NCBI GenBank assembly: GCA_003586115.2
Contig: QVOM02000101.1
Span: forward strand, 27,443,376 to 27,507,375
Direction: 5' to 3'
DNA: 64,000 nucleotides
From: Salvator merianae
Lineage: Eukaryota; Chordata; Lepidosauria; Squamata; Teiidae
The notes under the pieces were generated by a model that was not told where the DNA came from, did not search any database, and saw only the letters and a program-made list of their open reading frames with translations. This document shows, in pieces, positions 1 through 10,400 of this stretch (its first letter is position 1; each line of letters starts with the position of its first letter). The position numbers and the translations under genes were made by a program.

Positions 1-480
1 AGATTGATGTAACTATTAGGCTAGCAAAATGAAGCTCAAACAATAAACTCTTAGCTATGGTTGTCAAGGGATTGGGCACTGGAAAAAGAAGCAAAAACAA
101 AAAAAGTCACAAACGCTATTTGATATAAGAATGAGGTATTTGAGGGCTACTGTTTGCGTATACAGTTTTTGAGATTACTTTCGGAAAAACTAAGCTTATC
201 AGAAAAAAGATGCCTAGTCAGACTTGTGTGTGGTTAGTGCCTGAAATTCTTAATAATCAGCCCTTCCCAATTTCCTTCTATTTGTATTATCTAGATATCA
301 AATATTCTCTTCATATGGAATTGACATTATTTTGAGAAAGCACGAAAGAGAGAGCACTCAAGTGCAAACATTGCATCTGGATTGAGTTAAAAATCCACTG
401 TGATGCAGTTGGTAGGTTTCAATAGTTTAGAAAATGATTATTAAGTAAATGACCACTGGCAGGGTGGTGGGCATGGTTGA
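1..480. other. AT-rich intergenic sequence, nothing identified
   Basis: I see no long open frame, no repeat termini and no simple repeat here. It may hold old, unrecognisable repeat sequence. Confidence 0.5.
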
Positions 481-482
481 GG

Positions 483-770
483 CTTCTATTCAGACTGCAT
501 TTTGATCTATCTCCTGCCCTTTTCAAGGGCCAATTCAACAGAATTTCCTTACAAGTGTTCTGTCCCTGTGACAAAGTTATAGTAGAAACAGTAGGACATG
601 TCTTCCTGTACTGTTCTCATTATCAAAATATTTGAGTGATTAATATTATACCTTTGAAAAGACAAACCCCAGAAAGATTGGATGAATATTACACATCCCT
701 GCAGTTGCCAGATATTGACCCAAATATAGCAGGAAAAATTGCTGAACTTTGTGCTAAGGCTATTGAGACA
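483..770 (+). mobile_element. LINE C-terminal remnant (zinc-knuckle region)
   Basis: One forward frame, read in phase with position 558, stays open for most of this stretch apart from a single TGA after the motif. It encodes a CPC-x9-H-x4-C pattern (core CPCDKVIVETVGHVFLYC) about a third of the way in. Before it is an FDLSPALFKGQFNRI-type basic/hydrophobic run, and after it an ERLDEYYTSLQLPDIDPN tail. This arrangement (short basic run, CxC...H...C knuckle, acidic tail) is the kind found at the C-terminus of non-LTR retrotransposon polyproteins. The exact clade was not recognised. The frame ends where the next element begins at 773, so that element probably inserted into or next to this remnant. 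It is inactive. Confidence 0.5.
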
Positions 771-772
771 AA

Positions 773-1484
773 GGGCCTGTTCGCACTTTCCACGCTAGAA
801 TGGGCTAATTAGGCCATTCTAGCATGGAACAGACCCCATCGTGCAGACACCATCTGCACGATGGGGCCTGAAAACAGACCCAAAGCTGGATAATGGTGTT
901 CGCCAGTGCGAACACCATTATCCATCCCTGATGCTCGCCATGACAGCATCCGGCTGCTGCCATGGCGACTGCAGCAGCTCCGCGTGAGGCCCCAATCGAG
1001 CCCACGCTGCCACGATCGGGCCAGAGACGCTGGACGAGGCCGCACTGCGCCCCTTCCAGTGTTGAGGTGCCCGATCACGGGTGCAAATGGGGGTCGCCGT
1101 GGCAGCGGCCTACAAAGCGTCAGGTCACTGCCATGGTGACCGGGAGGCCTGCGCGCACTGATCCCTGGCCTGATCGTGGCGGCATGGGCTCGACTGGGGC
1201 CTCGAATGGGCCCGTTCGGGCCCGCGCGAAGGGGTAGGCCCCATTGCCCATCATGCATTGCGTGATCACATGACCACGCATGCATGATGGGCAGGCTGAT
1301 CACCCAGAAGATGGCCGCCACCGTGGACAAGGAGGTAAGTGAGAACCTTTTTTCTTGTCCGGGCGCTAGTAACGATCGGCAGCGGATGAGGTCCGCTGCC
1401 GGTTCATTATGGCCTCCCTGTTGTGCGAACACACTTGTCTAGCAAGCATCAAGGATGCTTGCTAGTTCAAGTGCAAACAGGCCC
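773..1484. mobile_element. CpG-rich multi-hairpin MITE
   Basis: The ends form terminal inverted repeats. The left end reads GGGCCTGTTCGCACTT and the reverse complement of the right end reads GGGCCTGTTTGCACTT. Between them is a chain of separate hairpins: stem 790-803/814-827 (13 of 14 bp paired), stem 834-847/853-866 (14 bp perfect), stem 888-903/908-923 (16 bp perfect, 4-nt loop), stem 1246-1264/1275-1292 (18 bp with one bulge), stem 1377-1386/1392-1401 (10 bp perfect) and stem 1439-1450/1454-1465 (12 bp perfect, 3-nt loop). It is far richer in CpG than its surroundings, which suggests recent insertion. I could not find a clean target-site duplication (flanks GACAAA and AAGGAC), so the superfamily is undecided. 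Open frames crossing it on both strands are by-products of GC richness. Confidence 0.7.
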
Positions 1485-1825
1485 AAGGACGAAGCTAATT
1501 CAAGACACAGATTGCTAGCCAGATTCTGAATATTTTAGAAATGTCTAGACACATCAATTTATGTTGTACATTTTATCCATTTTTTGTATCTATACTGATG
1601 ATGGATCTTTAAAAATAATAAATAAATAAACAAGATATGTTCTCAGTTCTACATTCAGAGAACTGATTGTTAGGTTTTTTTTTTTTGTACCTAACAAACA
1701 GTGTTTTGTTATTATTATTTATGTTCATTTTCATTCTTATTTTTTGTGTGTGGGACAACTGAAAAAATCACTGTCTGATAGCACTGAAGAAAAGGTGTCC
1801 TAAATCCATTTCCATTGCTTGTATC
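1485..1825. other. Unassigned AT-rich sequence
   Basis: Contains a short A/T-rich run of AATAAATAAATA type near 1614-1630 and a T9 run near 1679. No gene is seen. Confidence 0.4.
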
Positions 1826-1831
1826 TTCCCA

Positions 1832-1890
1832 ATTTTCTTCCTCTTCCTCTTCTTCCCCTTCTTCCTCTGCTTCTCCTCCTTCTCCTCCTA
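1832..1890. repeat. TCTTCC-type pyrimidine tract
   Basis: Imperfect CTTCCTCTTCC/TTCTCC repeats form an almost pure pyrimidine strand. The serine- and leucine-rich frames across it are artefacts. Confidence 0.75.
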
Positions 1891-1987
1891 CTTCTGGCTT
1901 TGAAATACCCCAAACACACATTGCACATGTATACAATGCCATTTCCTACTCCCCACTCTGTTTGCATATCCAGGAATGTGATAGTCA

Positions 1988-2365
1988 GGCCCCTTTTACA
2001 CTTTTAACTAGTGAGTGTCAGGGAATCTGCTCCCAATCACAGATAGCTCTGGAGCACTAATTTGCTATCCATCTCCCAGTCATGTGTATTTGTACCCATT
2101 TCCAGCTATGAATGCATGGCTGTACTGCATGTGGTGGCTGTGCTGCTTATGGTGGCTGTGTTTGCATGAACACATGATCAAGCCTGCATGCTGCATGCCA
2201 CTGCTAGTTGCCACGGCAGTGGCCAGATGCTTCCTGGACACTATCATGGTGAAGACTGAACACAAGAGACCAGCACTCACATCACGAATGCTGGCATTTT
2301 GCTGATCTTCTGGGATAGGGCCACACAGTGTGAATGGTGTCCACACTGCTCGTTCAATTCCACAC
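1988..2365. mobile_element. Degraded multi-hairpin MITE relative
   Basis: The left end (GGCCCCTTTTACACTTTT, then AACTAGTGAGTGTCAGGGA) matches the reverse complement of the MITE end at 59228-59271, including its subterminal hairpin half. Near 2335 the segment AATGGTGTCCACACTG followed by GTTCAATTCCA is shared with the copy at 36181-36624. CpGs have decayed. The right terminus is not clear and is set approximately. Confidence 0.5.
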
Positions 2366-3340
2366 CCTATTTTGGTAAATGGAGATCTATGTCTTTGTAT
2401 ATGTTTCAGTTCCCTGCGTATAGACCCTTTTTCCTCTGATTAGAGGGTTTAGCCTTTTAGGGAACACAGAACCTGCTCCTGTTTTCCTCTAGCACTCAAT
2501 AAGCAACAGGCCTCTTGTTAATGACTGTATGCCCCCTTCCTTCACATAAGGCAGGGAAAGTCCTTGCATAATTAATTCCTACCTGATTTGCAGGCAGAAA
2601 ATCAAATCAACCAATTGTGATTCTGCCAGGATGTTTCTAACAAGATTATTAAAAGTTTGCCCTTGAAGGAATACTTAACATTTGCAAGTTTGCATGATTG
2701 ATGGATGTGTTTGAGTGCCGTCTACCTTTTTTTTTTTTTTTTTCTCCTGAGATTCTCCCTAGCTTATTGGACTGTGCAACTTTATTGCTTTATATGGTTT
2801 CCTTTTAGAATGAGGATCACTTGCTGTTGAAAGCCTCTCTTAGTCTCTTTTACCCTTCTCCATTCAGCATGAAAAGTGCAGGGCAAGTGTGTCCTTTTCA
2901 CTACTATGGAATATAATCTGTGGATTGGGCAATCCCCTGTTGGTGATTCCAATGAATAATACCCTTTTTGTAGCATCTGTTGCTTGGTTGAATTAACCCA
3001 ACTATTTCCAGCAGTTTACCCAGGAGTCCATGCAGGGGAATGTTGCTTCCTGTGTTTTTCACTTCAGAGTAGTTTCCTGAATCCTGCCCCTGTAGGATTG
3101 TAGGTAAAGACCAGGAATGCACTAAAACCTATGACTTAGAGCCTTCATCTGAAATGTCTGCAGTATTACCCAACTTAAATCCCCAAGAAAGAAAACACTA
3201 GAAAGCTGTTAAATTCTATAGGTCTCCACCTTCCTTATCAGGAACTTTTCAGGTGTTCCCATGTGCCTTTGTCTTCCATCTTAAACTTCAAACAATTGGA
3301 TGAGATACCCTTTACAATATGTTTTAGTAATTATTTTATT
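2366..3340. other. Unassigned intergenic sequence
   Basis: Apart from a T17 run near 2728-2744 I recognise nothing. Open frames here are short and lack any family signature. Confidence 0.45.
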
Positions 3341-3344
3341 ATGT

Positions 3345-3412
3345 GTTGTGGCCTACCTTGCGACCTCCAGATGAAGGGTGGAATACAAGTGTTATAATAA
3401 ACATCCTTTATA
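3345..3412 (+). mobile_element. LINE/SINE 3' tail fragment
   Basis: The pattern GTGGCCTACCTTGCGACCTCCAGATGAAGGGTGGAATACAAG (shown in parts: GCGACCTCCAG, GAAGGGTGGAATACAAG) followed by TTATAATAAAC resembles the 3' end of the CR1/L2-like elements elsewhere in this window (compare 24550-24612). Confidence 0.4.
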
Positions 3413-3799
3413 GCCCATCTGCTATTTTTTTATTTGCTCTGTTTCCTTCCTTCCCTTCTCCTCACAGGATTTCCCTTATTCTGTTGGAATTTATAGTCTC
3501 ACTTTCACTGTTTTCAATAATTAAATCTTTAGCATTGCAGAATACTGGGTGCTTCCAGATGCCAGGAGGCAAATTTGGGCTCTTATCTCTATCTGTCAGC
3601 TACTTTTGTTATTGTTCCTGTTCCAAAGTCCATATACCAACCAAGTGCCCACCAACGTCCCTTTGATTTTGTTTTCTTGTTTGTTTTCCTGAGCTTGGCC
3701 AGCATCCAGGTATTTGGAACAGAAACAATAATGCAAGGAGCCAGCAGACGGAGAGAACAGACTGTTATTGCAGAGGAACTGTTATCATTGCCGGATTTC

Positions 3800-3935
3800 C
3801 CATGATAGAGATGTTTTGGGATATTGCCTCAATATCCTTGGGCTATATTGGGAATGCCACAGATATGTGTGATATTCCCAGTATAGTCATGGGAGAATCA
3901 CAGATTTTAACCCACATCTGGAAACAGGTACCAAA
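3800..3935. mobile_element. MITE fragment with GGAATGCCACA hairpin
   Basis: Around 3849-3880 is a hairpin with halves GGAATGCCACA and GTGTGATATTCC. It has the same layout as hairpins near 24713, 34399 and 52878, so this is probably a fragment of one MITE family. Ends are not defined. Confidence 0.4.
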
Positions 3936-3939
3936 CCAG

Positions 3940-5120
3940 CATGTGTATTTCAGTGTAGTTCTTGATGTTCTGTCCTGCAGATAACCTTGTAATAGATTGC
4001 TGTAGAATCACAGCTACCAGTTCACACAGAAAAAAAGTTTGCATTGGCATTTTTATTCTATTTTGTTGTTGTTTTTCAATAAAACCATGTTAATTTAAAA
4101 TTTGGCATTTTACTTTTTCCCCCTCTCTTTCTCTGAGTCCCGCTCAGTAGCCCATACATGATAGTTCAACCAGAGGCTTTAAATATCTTGCAAATAGGAG
4201 GACTCCTTCAAAAATGTTTTAAGAGGAGTTCTTGTAATAGTTTAATCCTGCATTAACTAATAACCATTCTTCTTGAGGAAATAATTAGTTGCTGCATTGT
4301 CATCTCAGAATCACCAGAAGAGTAAGATAGTCATTTCCTGTCTATGTTCATGTTTAGAATCTTCTAGATCAGATAATGAAGGATTTCAGCTCCAGGCAGT
4401 GTGGCCAATAATTAAGTAAAAGGTTTGCAAGGGCAAAGTTCTCCATTCATGTTTTAAGTAATTTTTCTTGTATCTAAGCACAGGCTGCTGCTGCTTCCTT
4501 CTCTTCTTCCTCCTCCTCCTCCTCTTCTTCTTTTGCTTCCCCTCCTCTACTGTTTAACACACACATTCACTACTTGCACAAAATTGGTTTCCTTGTCATA
4601 GTAGTACATAAAAACATGTAATCATCTTGAGATCTTTTACTAGATATCATAAATATTGTGGCCTTTAAGAAAAGTTTTCTAGGCCTTCTGCTAGAGAATG
4701 GTCTGTATTAAACATAGGAAAGTGCATCACTGATTATAAGTAACTCTGAGCTTGCCATCTGTCTACATGTCAGCCCATCTGGATACTCTCTTTAAACAGC
4801 TCTTGGTATTTCTAGAGATGGACAGAATGTAATGGTAATCAACTTGTTAAACACAATTTCTTCCATGAACCCTATGTTCTAATGTTCTATTCAACAGTTA
4901 TTCTTAGAAGAAAAATAATTAAGGTACACCAGACAGAACTAGGTTTTTCTTTTTCATTTATTTTCTTTTTCTTTTTAAGTTAATTTCACATTAGTCTCTA
5001 AATATATCCAACTGGTAAGCATGTATAGGAAAACTGGACACGAGTCCATTCTACATTTATCTTTATCCTGATTTACAGAGATAACCAGGGGTTTGCTGTT
5101 CTCACATTTGTGCAATTAGC
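3940..5120. other. Unassigned intergenic sequence with a CTT/CTC tract
   Basis: Holds a CTTCTTCCTCC-type pyrimidine tract at about 4495-4550. No gene or element termini are recognised. Confidence 0.45.
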
Positions 5121-5122
5121 AG

Positions 5123-5154
5123 AATACCTACCACATGGATTTGTGGTAGGTATT
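5123..5154. repeat. Perfect 13-bp hairpin
   Basis: AATACCTACCACA (5123-5135) and TGTGGTAGGTATT (5142-5154) are exact inverse complements around a 6-nt loop. It may be an internal hairpin of a decayed MITE. Confidence 0.8.
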
Positions 5155-5638
5155 AGATTTGATTTGTACTGGATTAGAATATGGACCAGAGTAGGATGCC
5201 AAAATGACACCTTATTCTGACCCAAGTATGGACACCTTTAAAGAACACTGGGATACGTATGTGTGTGGGTGGGTGGGTGCTTTTTGAAGGTGCACAAGGA
5301 AGCATCACTGGAAGTCAATGTGCAGCAGCTACCAACTGATTCTCATCCTCCCACTCTATATCAAAGACCGGGTCAACAGTATGTCTTCTCAAATGGATTT
5401 GGTTCATAATGTACCAAAACTGTTCTATTGTTGTCCTGGAGGTCATGAAGTCTTCGGCTGGTCTGCTGGAAGCATCTTCAGCATGGAAACTAACTCCACC
5501 AACACTACCATATCTAAGAAAACTTCTACAAATTCAGACAGAGAAGTTATTTGGCAGGAGGATGAGTGGTACCCCAACAACACCCTACACTTTATCTCTC
5601 TGGCCCAATATCAGGAACAGCCTGTTATGCACCCAGCT

Positions 5639-5756
5639 GTCTTTCTTTCTTTCTTCCTTCCTTCCTTCCTTCCTTCCTTCCTTCCTTCCTTCCTTCCTTC
5701 CTTCCTTTCCTTTCCTTTCCTTTCCTTTTTCTTTTTTTTTTTTTTTTTTTTTTTTT
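5639..5756. repeat. Compound TTTC/TTCC/TTTCC microsatellite with poly-T
   Basis: CTTT repeats pass into about 16 TTCC units, then TTTCC units, then a long T run. The strand is pure pyrimidine. Open frames ending in proline/serine/phenylalanine runs arise from it. Confidence 0.95.
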
Positions 5757-5759
5757 GAG

Positions 5760-7310
5760 AATCTAGTGATTTATACATATGTCTGAAGTTGGTATTATTT
5801 GTAATGGTTTTTACACAAAGGAGAAACTCTGATTAGTCTGTCTATTATGGATTTCCAAACAGTTTGGGTCCATTTCTCTCTCTAATTTGATTTAATAAGG
5901 CCAATTGGATTAAATATGACTATATTTGAATGCCAGAAGATGGTAGTCTTCTAATAAATGGTCTACTGGCATATTTTTTTATATAATTTTTGTCGAGATT
6001 TCTTCCTATAATAAAAATGAAAATTGAAGCCAATTTGGAAAATAAGCAATATCGGCAGACAGGTTGCATATTTATGTCAGAATATCAGTATTCTTTTTTC
6101 TCTACCCGCTAGATTTAAAATCTGAAGACATGAGTTTTCCTTCAGTCCCCATCTGAAATAAAAGGGGATATTTTACAAACTAAATTGAGGCCCTATAACT
6201 GGATTCAGATTCACATTATGTTTGATTGGAGCCTTGGGTAATAATAATTTGGCAGAAATCAGATATAAGAACTAATAAGGTAATATCACATTTTTGTATT
6301 ACAGAAATACGTTGCGCACAGAGTAAAAGTAAGGATCATATTTCAGCTTCTTGTGGAACAATTCTGGGGGAAAAAAGAAAAGTGAAGCTAAAGAGAATAT
6401 AAGCTGTGCCTACATGTAGCAGAAGAAGCATCTCGAAAGTGCTTTAGAGCCTTTCTGCACTCATGTCTCTTCGAGTAATCTAACTATTCTAGTTCACTCT
6501 GTACTGGGATAAGAGGTGAGCCACTATTCACATTGCAAGGGTGCCCATTCATCTTTCCTAGGCTAAGCTGGTAGCAATGCAAATTACATCATAGCTATTC
6601 CCGTTCACACAACTGATTCCTTGTTCAAGGCACCATCCACCCTTGCCAGTGATTGGCCCAGGCCTTGTCCCTTGTGTATTGTGTCTGGTGCAAAAGGGCA
6701 ATGCTGAAGAGAACAGTTTTCAAGGGTAGCATGCCTACATCTGTGTGGGGGTTTCAAAAATGATCTTTGGAAGCTTGCATAAGTTTCAAAGATGGGACTA
6801 TGTAATTTTCCTTTTGCTGGTCCAGTTGTGAAACAACTGATAGAGCCAAGTGCTTCCCAGAATTCCCTAATTTGAAAGTGAAGTGCCTACCAAGACAGGG
6901 CCCTGCTGTGGCACACACCTCTAGACATTATATGAATCCTGTGCAATTAACATATTATTAGCATTTGGGCTGGAAGTGCAGAATTATGATCAGAAAACCT
7001 GAGATTTCTGTATCAGGCCGTATCAAATATCCAAAAATATGCTTTTTGGATACAAGTCTCCATTCTGGCAAGAAGGAAAAGATTTCAGAACAAGTTGTTT
7101 GCTGGCAGAGCAGAAGTTGAGGAAATCTGCATTTGCAAAGGATGGTCTGACAGGAAATAAACTATTTATCTCTGCAAGTATCACTGTGAATGAATTATGT
7201 GAGAAAAACATGATACTAAAGAATAAGAGTCATTTGACAATAATAAATATTGGAGATATCTTTACCTGGAATGCTGGATAGGGTTAATGCGTTCAGATTG
7301 AAACTATTGT
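5760..7310. other. Unassigned intergenic sequence
   Basis: No repeat termini, simple repeats or convincing coding frames were recognised. Confidence 0.4.
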
Positions 7311-7317
7311 TCCTTAT

Positions 7318-7990
7318 CTGATTGGATCATTGTCTGCAGTGGAGCCAAGCCATCAATTCAGATGTGTTTCCTCCAGCCCTTGGCCCATAAGTTGTACCTT
7401 CCTTTTCTTTAAATTCCCTGCCTGTCTTTCCATCTCCAGATTGCCATTCACCTGTATGACAATCTCCTGGGCTGGACTGTAGGGGCAGGGTCTCTGCCCC
7501 GAGATTTAGAGAATATAAAATAAGACACCAGGAACAGCTCTCTCTATCTCCTCCCTGATCTTCCAGTCAGCAAAGACATTCTCCCTGAACATCACTCCTA
7601 AGTCCCGTTTCACATTAACAGGGATGAAAACCAACTGTCCTGCTTAGTTTAAAAGCTCCTGGGTAAGTTAGGTAATATTTTTCAGTCAGGTCCCTTCTTT
7701 CCTATTCTCTGTGTCTTCAAAACCACCAAAGTTCACTTCAATTTTTTTTTCCCTGTGCCATGCTACTGTACCTTATTTGCTTTGTGCCTACGCTATTCAT
7801 TGGGATTTCCCTTTGCTTCTTCTTTATTTATTTTTTTATCTCTTTGAAGTGCTTTGCACAGTGTCCACCTGAAATTGTCATTTTCCTCTTCCAATGCTGC
7901 TCTCTTAATAAAATATTTTCTTTACTGAAGAAGCTGCTTTTTGGAGTCTATCTTGCCTGCTGCTTGTATTATTTTAACAGAGCACTTGCC
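7318..7990 (+). promoter_or_regulatory. Possible LTR-like segment (TATA box and poly-A signal)
   Basis: A TATA-like AATATAAAATAAG at about 7510-7522 is followed about 390 bp downstream by TTAATAAAATA (about 7903-7913) and then a CTGCTTTTTGGAGTCTATC stretch, as in the U3-R-U5 layout of a solo LTR. I could not define TG...CA borders, a direct repeat or internal retroviral sequence, so this is only a suggestion. Confidence 0.2.
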
Positions 7991-8077
7991 AATTTATTGT
8001 TATTAAAGCCATATGCACTAAAGATCTTGTTGGGGCTCATGATTAGATTAGCTAATTTCCCCAATTAATACATGTTT

Positions 8078-8484
8078 CTAGACCATGTCCAGTAACAGTT
8101 TTTTTACGTTCTCCTCTGTTGAAAGTTCTGCTCTATTAGGATCATCTGCAGTTATAGGCTGCCTCTTGCATCTTTTCGCTTGAATACCACTGACTAGTTT
8201 CCCACTCTCTCCACTGAACAGTACACTTTCATGAACTGGATGCTGTCCAGCTCCTGCAGGTTTCCCCCTAGGGATCAGCTTAAAAGCTGCCCTGAAACAT
8301 TTTGAATAGTAAGTGCCAGCAGTCAGGTTCCATCTTAGTTCAAGTGCAACCCACCATTTTTGTATAGGTTTGGCTTGTCCCATCATCTCAATATCTTTAG
8401 CAGTGATACAAAACATAAGATTAAAAAAGGAAGTCCTTTCATTTGACAAACTATCCAGTGGAATGAAGAATGTGCTGCTTTCTA
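8078..8484 (-). CDS. Candidate terminal exon, unknown protein
   Basis: On the minus strand an open frame of about 134 codons runs from a splice-acceptor-like TTTCTTGCAG (plus 8485-8494) to a TAG at 8078-8080. The first in-frame codon after the acceptor is GAA, leaving two bases of a split codon. The frame has no in-frame ATG near its start, as expected for an internal or terminal exon. The product reads FFIPLDSLSNERTSFF, then ITAKDIEMMGQAKPIQKWW, then RWNLTAGTYYSKCFRAAF, and ends in a charged tail with a KRCKRQP cluster. Its composition is balanced and not repeat-like. An AATAAA lies about 85 bp past the stop (plus 7992-7997). I do not recognise the family. It could be a host-gene last exon, a retrocopy or part of an unknown transposon. 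No upstream exon was found. Confidence 0.35.
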
Positions 8485-8644
8485 CTGCAAGAAACTATGG
8501 TTTTGTGCCCCTATCCAGGTAAGGTCTCTTATATCTTTAATAGTTTTGTGGAAGAAGGAGTTTCAGCAGGTGTATCTAGTAAAGCCGGTAGTACCTTCTT
8601 TCATTCTATGTAAGAAACAAAAACAACAGTAAGTAATTTAAGGT

Positions 8645-8674
8645 TTTCCTTCCTTCCTTCCCTCCTTCCTTCCT
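8645..8674. repeat. Short TTCC microsatellite
   Basis: About seven TTCC/TCCC units. Confidence 0.8.
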
Positions 8675-8795
8675 GATGGAATATTTTCATTTCTGCCTTC
8701 TCTCAGTTACTGATGAACATTAAGGATTTAGATGCAACACAGGCACAACCAAATGCATTAATCATTTCCACACTACTGCATATTTACAGAGTTTT

Positions 8796-10400
8796 TGACA
8801 GTCTGGGGCTCAGCACTAAAAAGGCCCTATCCTGAGTGCCCACCCCTGTAACTATTGATGGTGTGGTATAGCAGGAGGGCCTCATCTGCATATCTTAAGG
8901 CATGGACAGGTTGATATGGGAAAAGACATTCCTCTAGGTATTTGAGACCCAAGTCATTTAAGGCCTTATAGGTTAAGGTTAACACATTGAATTGGGCTCG
9001 GTAGGGAATTGGCAGCCAGCACAGCTCTTATAAGACTGGCAAGATATGCATCCAGACAGCTGTTCCAGTCAGCAGGTTTTCTGCTACATCCTGCACCAGT
9101 TGCAGCTTCCAAACCATCTTCAAGGGCAGCCCCATGTAAAGCACATTACAATAATCCAACCTGGAAGTTACCAAAGCATGGATTACTGTGGCCAGATTGT
9201 CTCTACCCAGAAGGGGTCATAGCTGGAACCAGGCATAGCTGGAGTAGTGCTATCGCTGGAAGTATGAACCAGGCATAGACATGGAGGTGTGCACTCTTGG
9301 CCATCACCTCCACCTGAGTTTCAACCATAAATGTAGGGTCCAAAAGTACACTCAGATTTCACACCTGTCCTTTCCAGGGCAAGGGAGTCCATCAAGGGCC
9401 AGATGCCTTCCAACTTTATGGACCTGAGACCCTCTGACACACAGCACCGCCGTCTTGTCTGGATTCAGCTTCAATTTATTGGCCCTCATCCAGCCCACTA
9501 CTGCCTGCAGGCACCTGTCCAGCACTTCAACCACCTGTCCTGGTTCAGATGGCACAGAAATTTAGATCTGGGTGTCATTTGCATATTGATGACATCTCAC
9601 TCTAAATCTCCTGATGACCTCCCCAGTGGCTTCATAAAGATACTGAAGAGCATGGGAGATAATACTCACCCCTGAGGAACCCTACACATGAGTTCCCAGG
9701 ATGATGACCAGGAATCTCCCACAACTATCTTCTGGAATAATTCTTGGAGATAGGAGTGGAGCCACTGTAACACAGTGCCTCCAACTCTGTAGTGTGTCCA
9801 GAAGGATTTCATGATCAATATTGTGATCATGCCGAGAGATCCAGGAGAACCAATATAGTCACTTTCCCCTTGTCTTTCTCCTGGAGAAGGTCATCAAGTA
9901 GCGTGACCAAACTGGTTTCTGTGCCAAAACCAGACCTGAAACCAGATAGAAATGGTTCTCGATAATCAGCTTCCTCCAAGCATGCCTGCTATGGCCCTCT
10001 CTAATACCTTTCTCAAAAATGGTATGCTGACTACTGGGTGAGAGTTATTTCAGCTGTCTGGATCTAGGGAGGGCTTCCAGAGGAGGGGCCATACTACCAC
10101 CACTTTAAGAGGCAGTGGGACTACCCCATCTCTCAAGAAGTGGTTTTCTACTCCTTGGACCCACCCATTCATACACTCCTTGCTAGTATTTATCAACCAA
10201 GAAGGGCAAGTATCTGGAGGGCATGCAGTAGGCTGAACCCTAGCAAGCAGTTTGTCCACATCGTCAGGCCACAATAATTGAAACTGAGTAACTGGACCAG
10301 ATGATTCTCTGGACACTTCCACTGGCTTATTCTCAACTGTGGCATCCAATTCCCTACAAATCTGAACAACTTTGCCCTCAGAATGCTCTGCAAATTCATC
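8796..10400 (-). mobile_element. CR1/L2-like LINE, degenerate reverse transcriptase
   Basis: Read on the minus strand, this holds the ORF2 reverse-transcriptase region in several frames. At about 10050-10349 is the linker before RT (CPPDTCPSWLINTSKE, then VVVVWPLLWKPSLDPD). At 9840-9960 are remnants of the FDTIDH-type region. At 9574-9585 the catalytic box reads YAND instead of YADD. At 9352-9555 is RANKLKLNPDKT followed by VLCVRG. The C-terminal 'ILKTLHWLP...' region is present only as nucleotide similarity (8950-9200). The same order is seen in the younger copy at 59519-61030. Many frameshifts and stops, and the Asp-to-Asn change at the active site, make it dead. Clade assignment (CR1/L2/L3 group) is from protein motifs only. 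Confidence 0.85.

Noticed and set aside
809..1432. 207-codon minus-strand open frame across the CpG-rich element
   Set aside because: It spans the hairpins of a MITE, lacks any domain, and overlaps open frames in other phases. GC richness lowers stop frequency.
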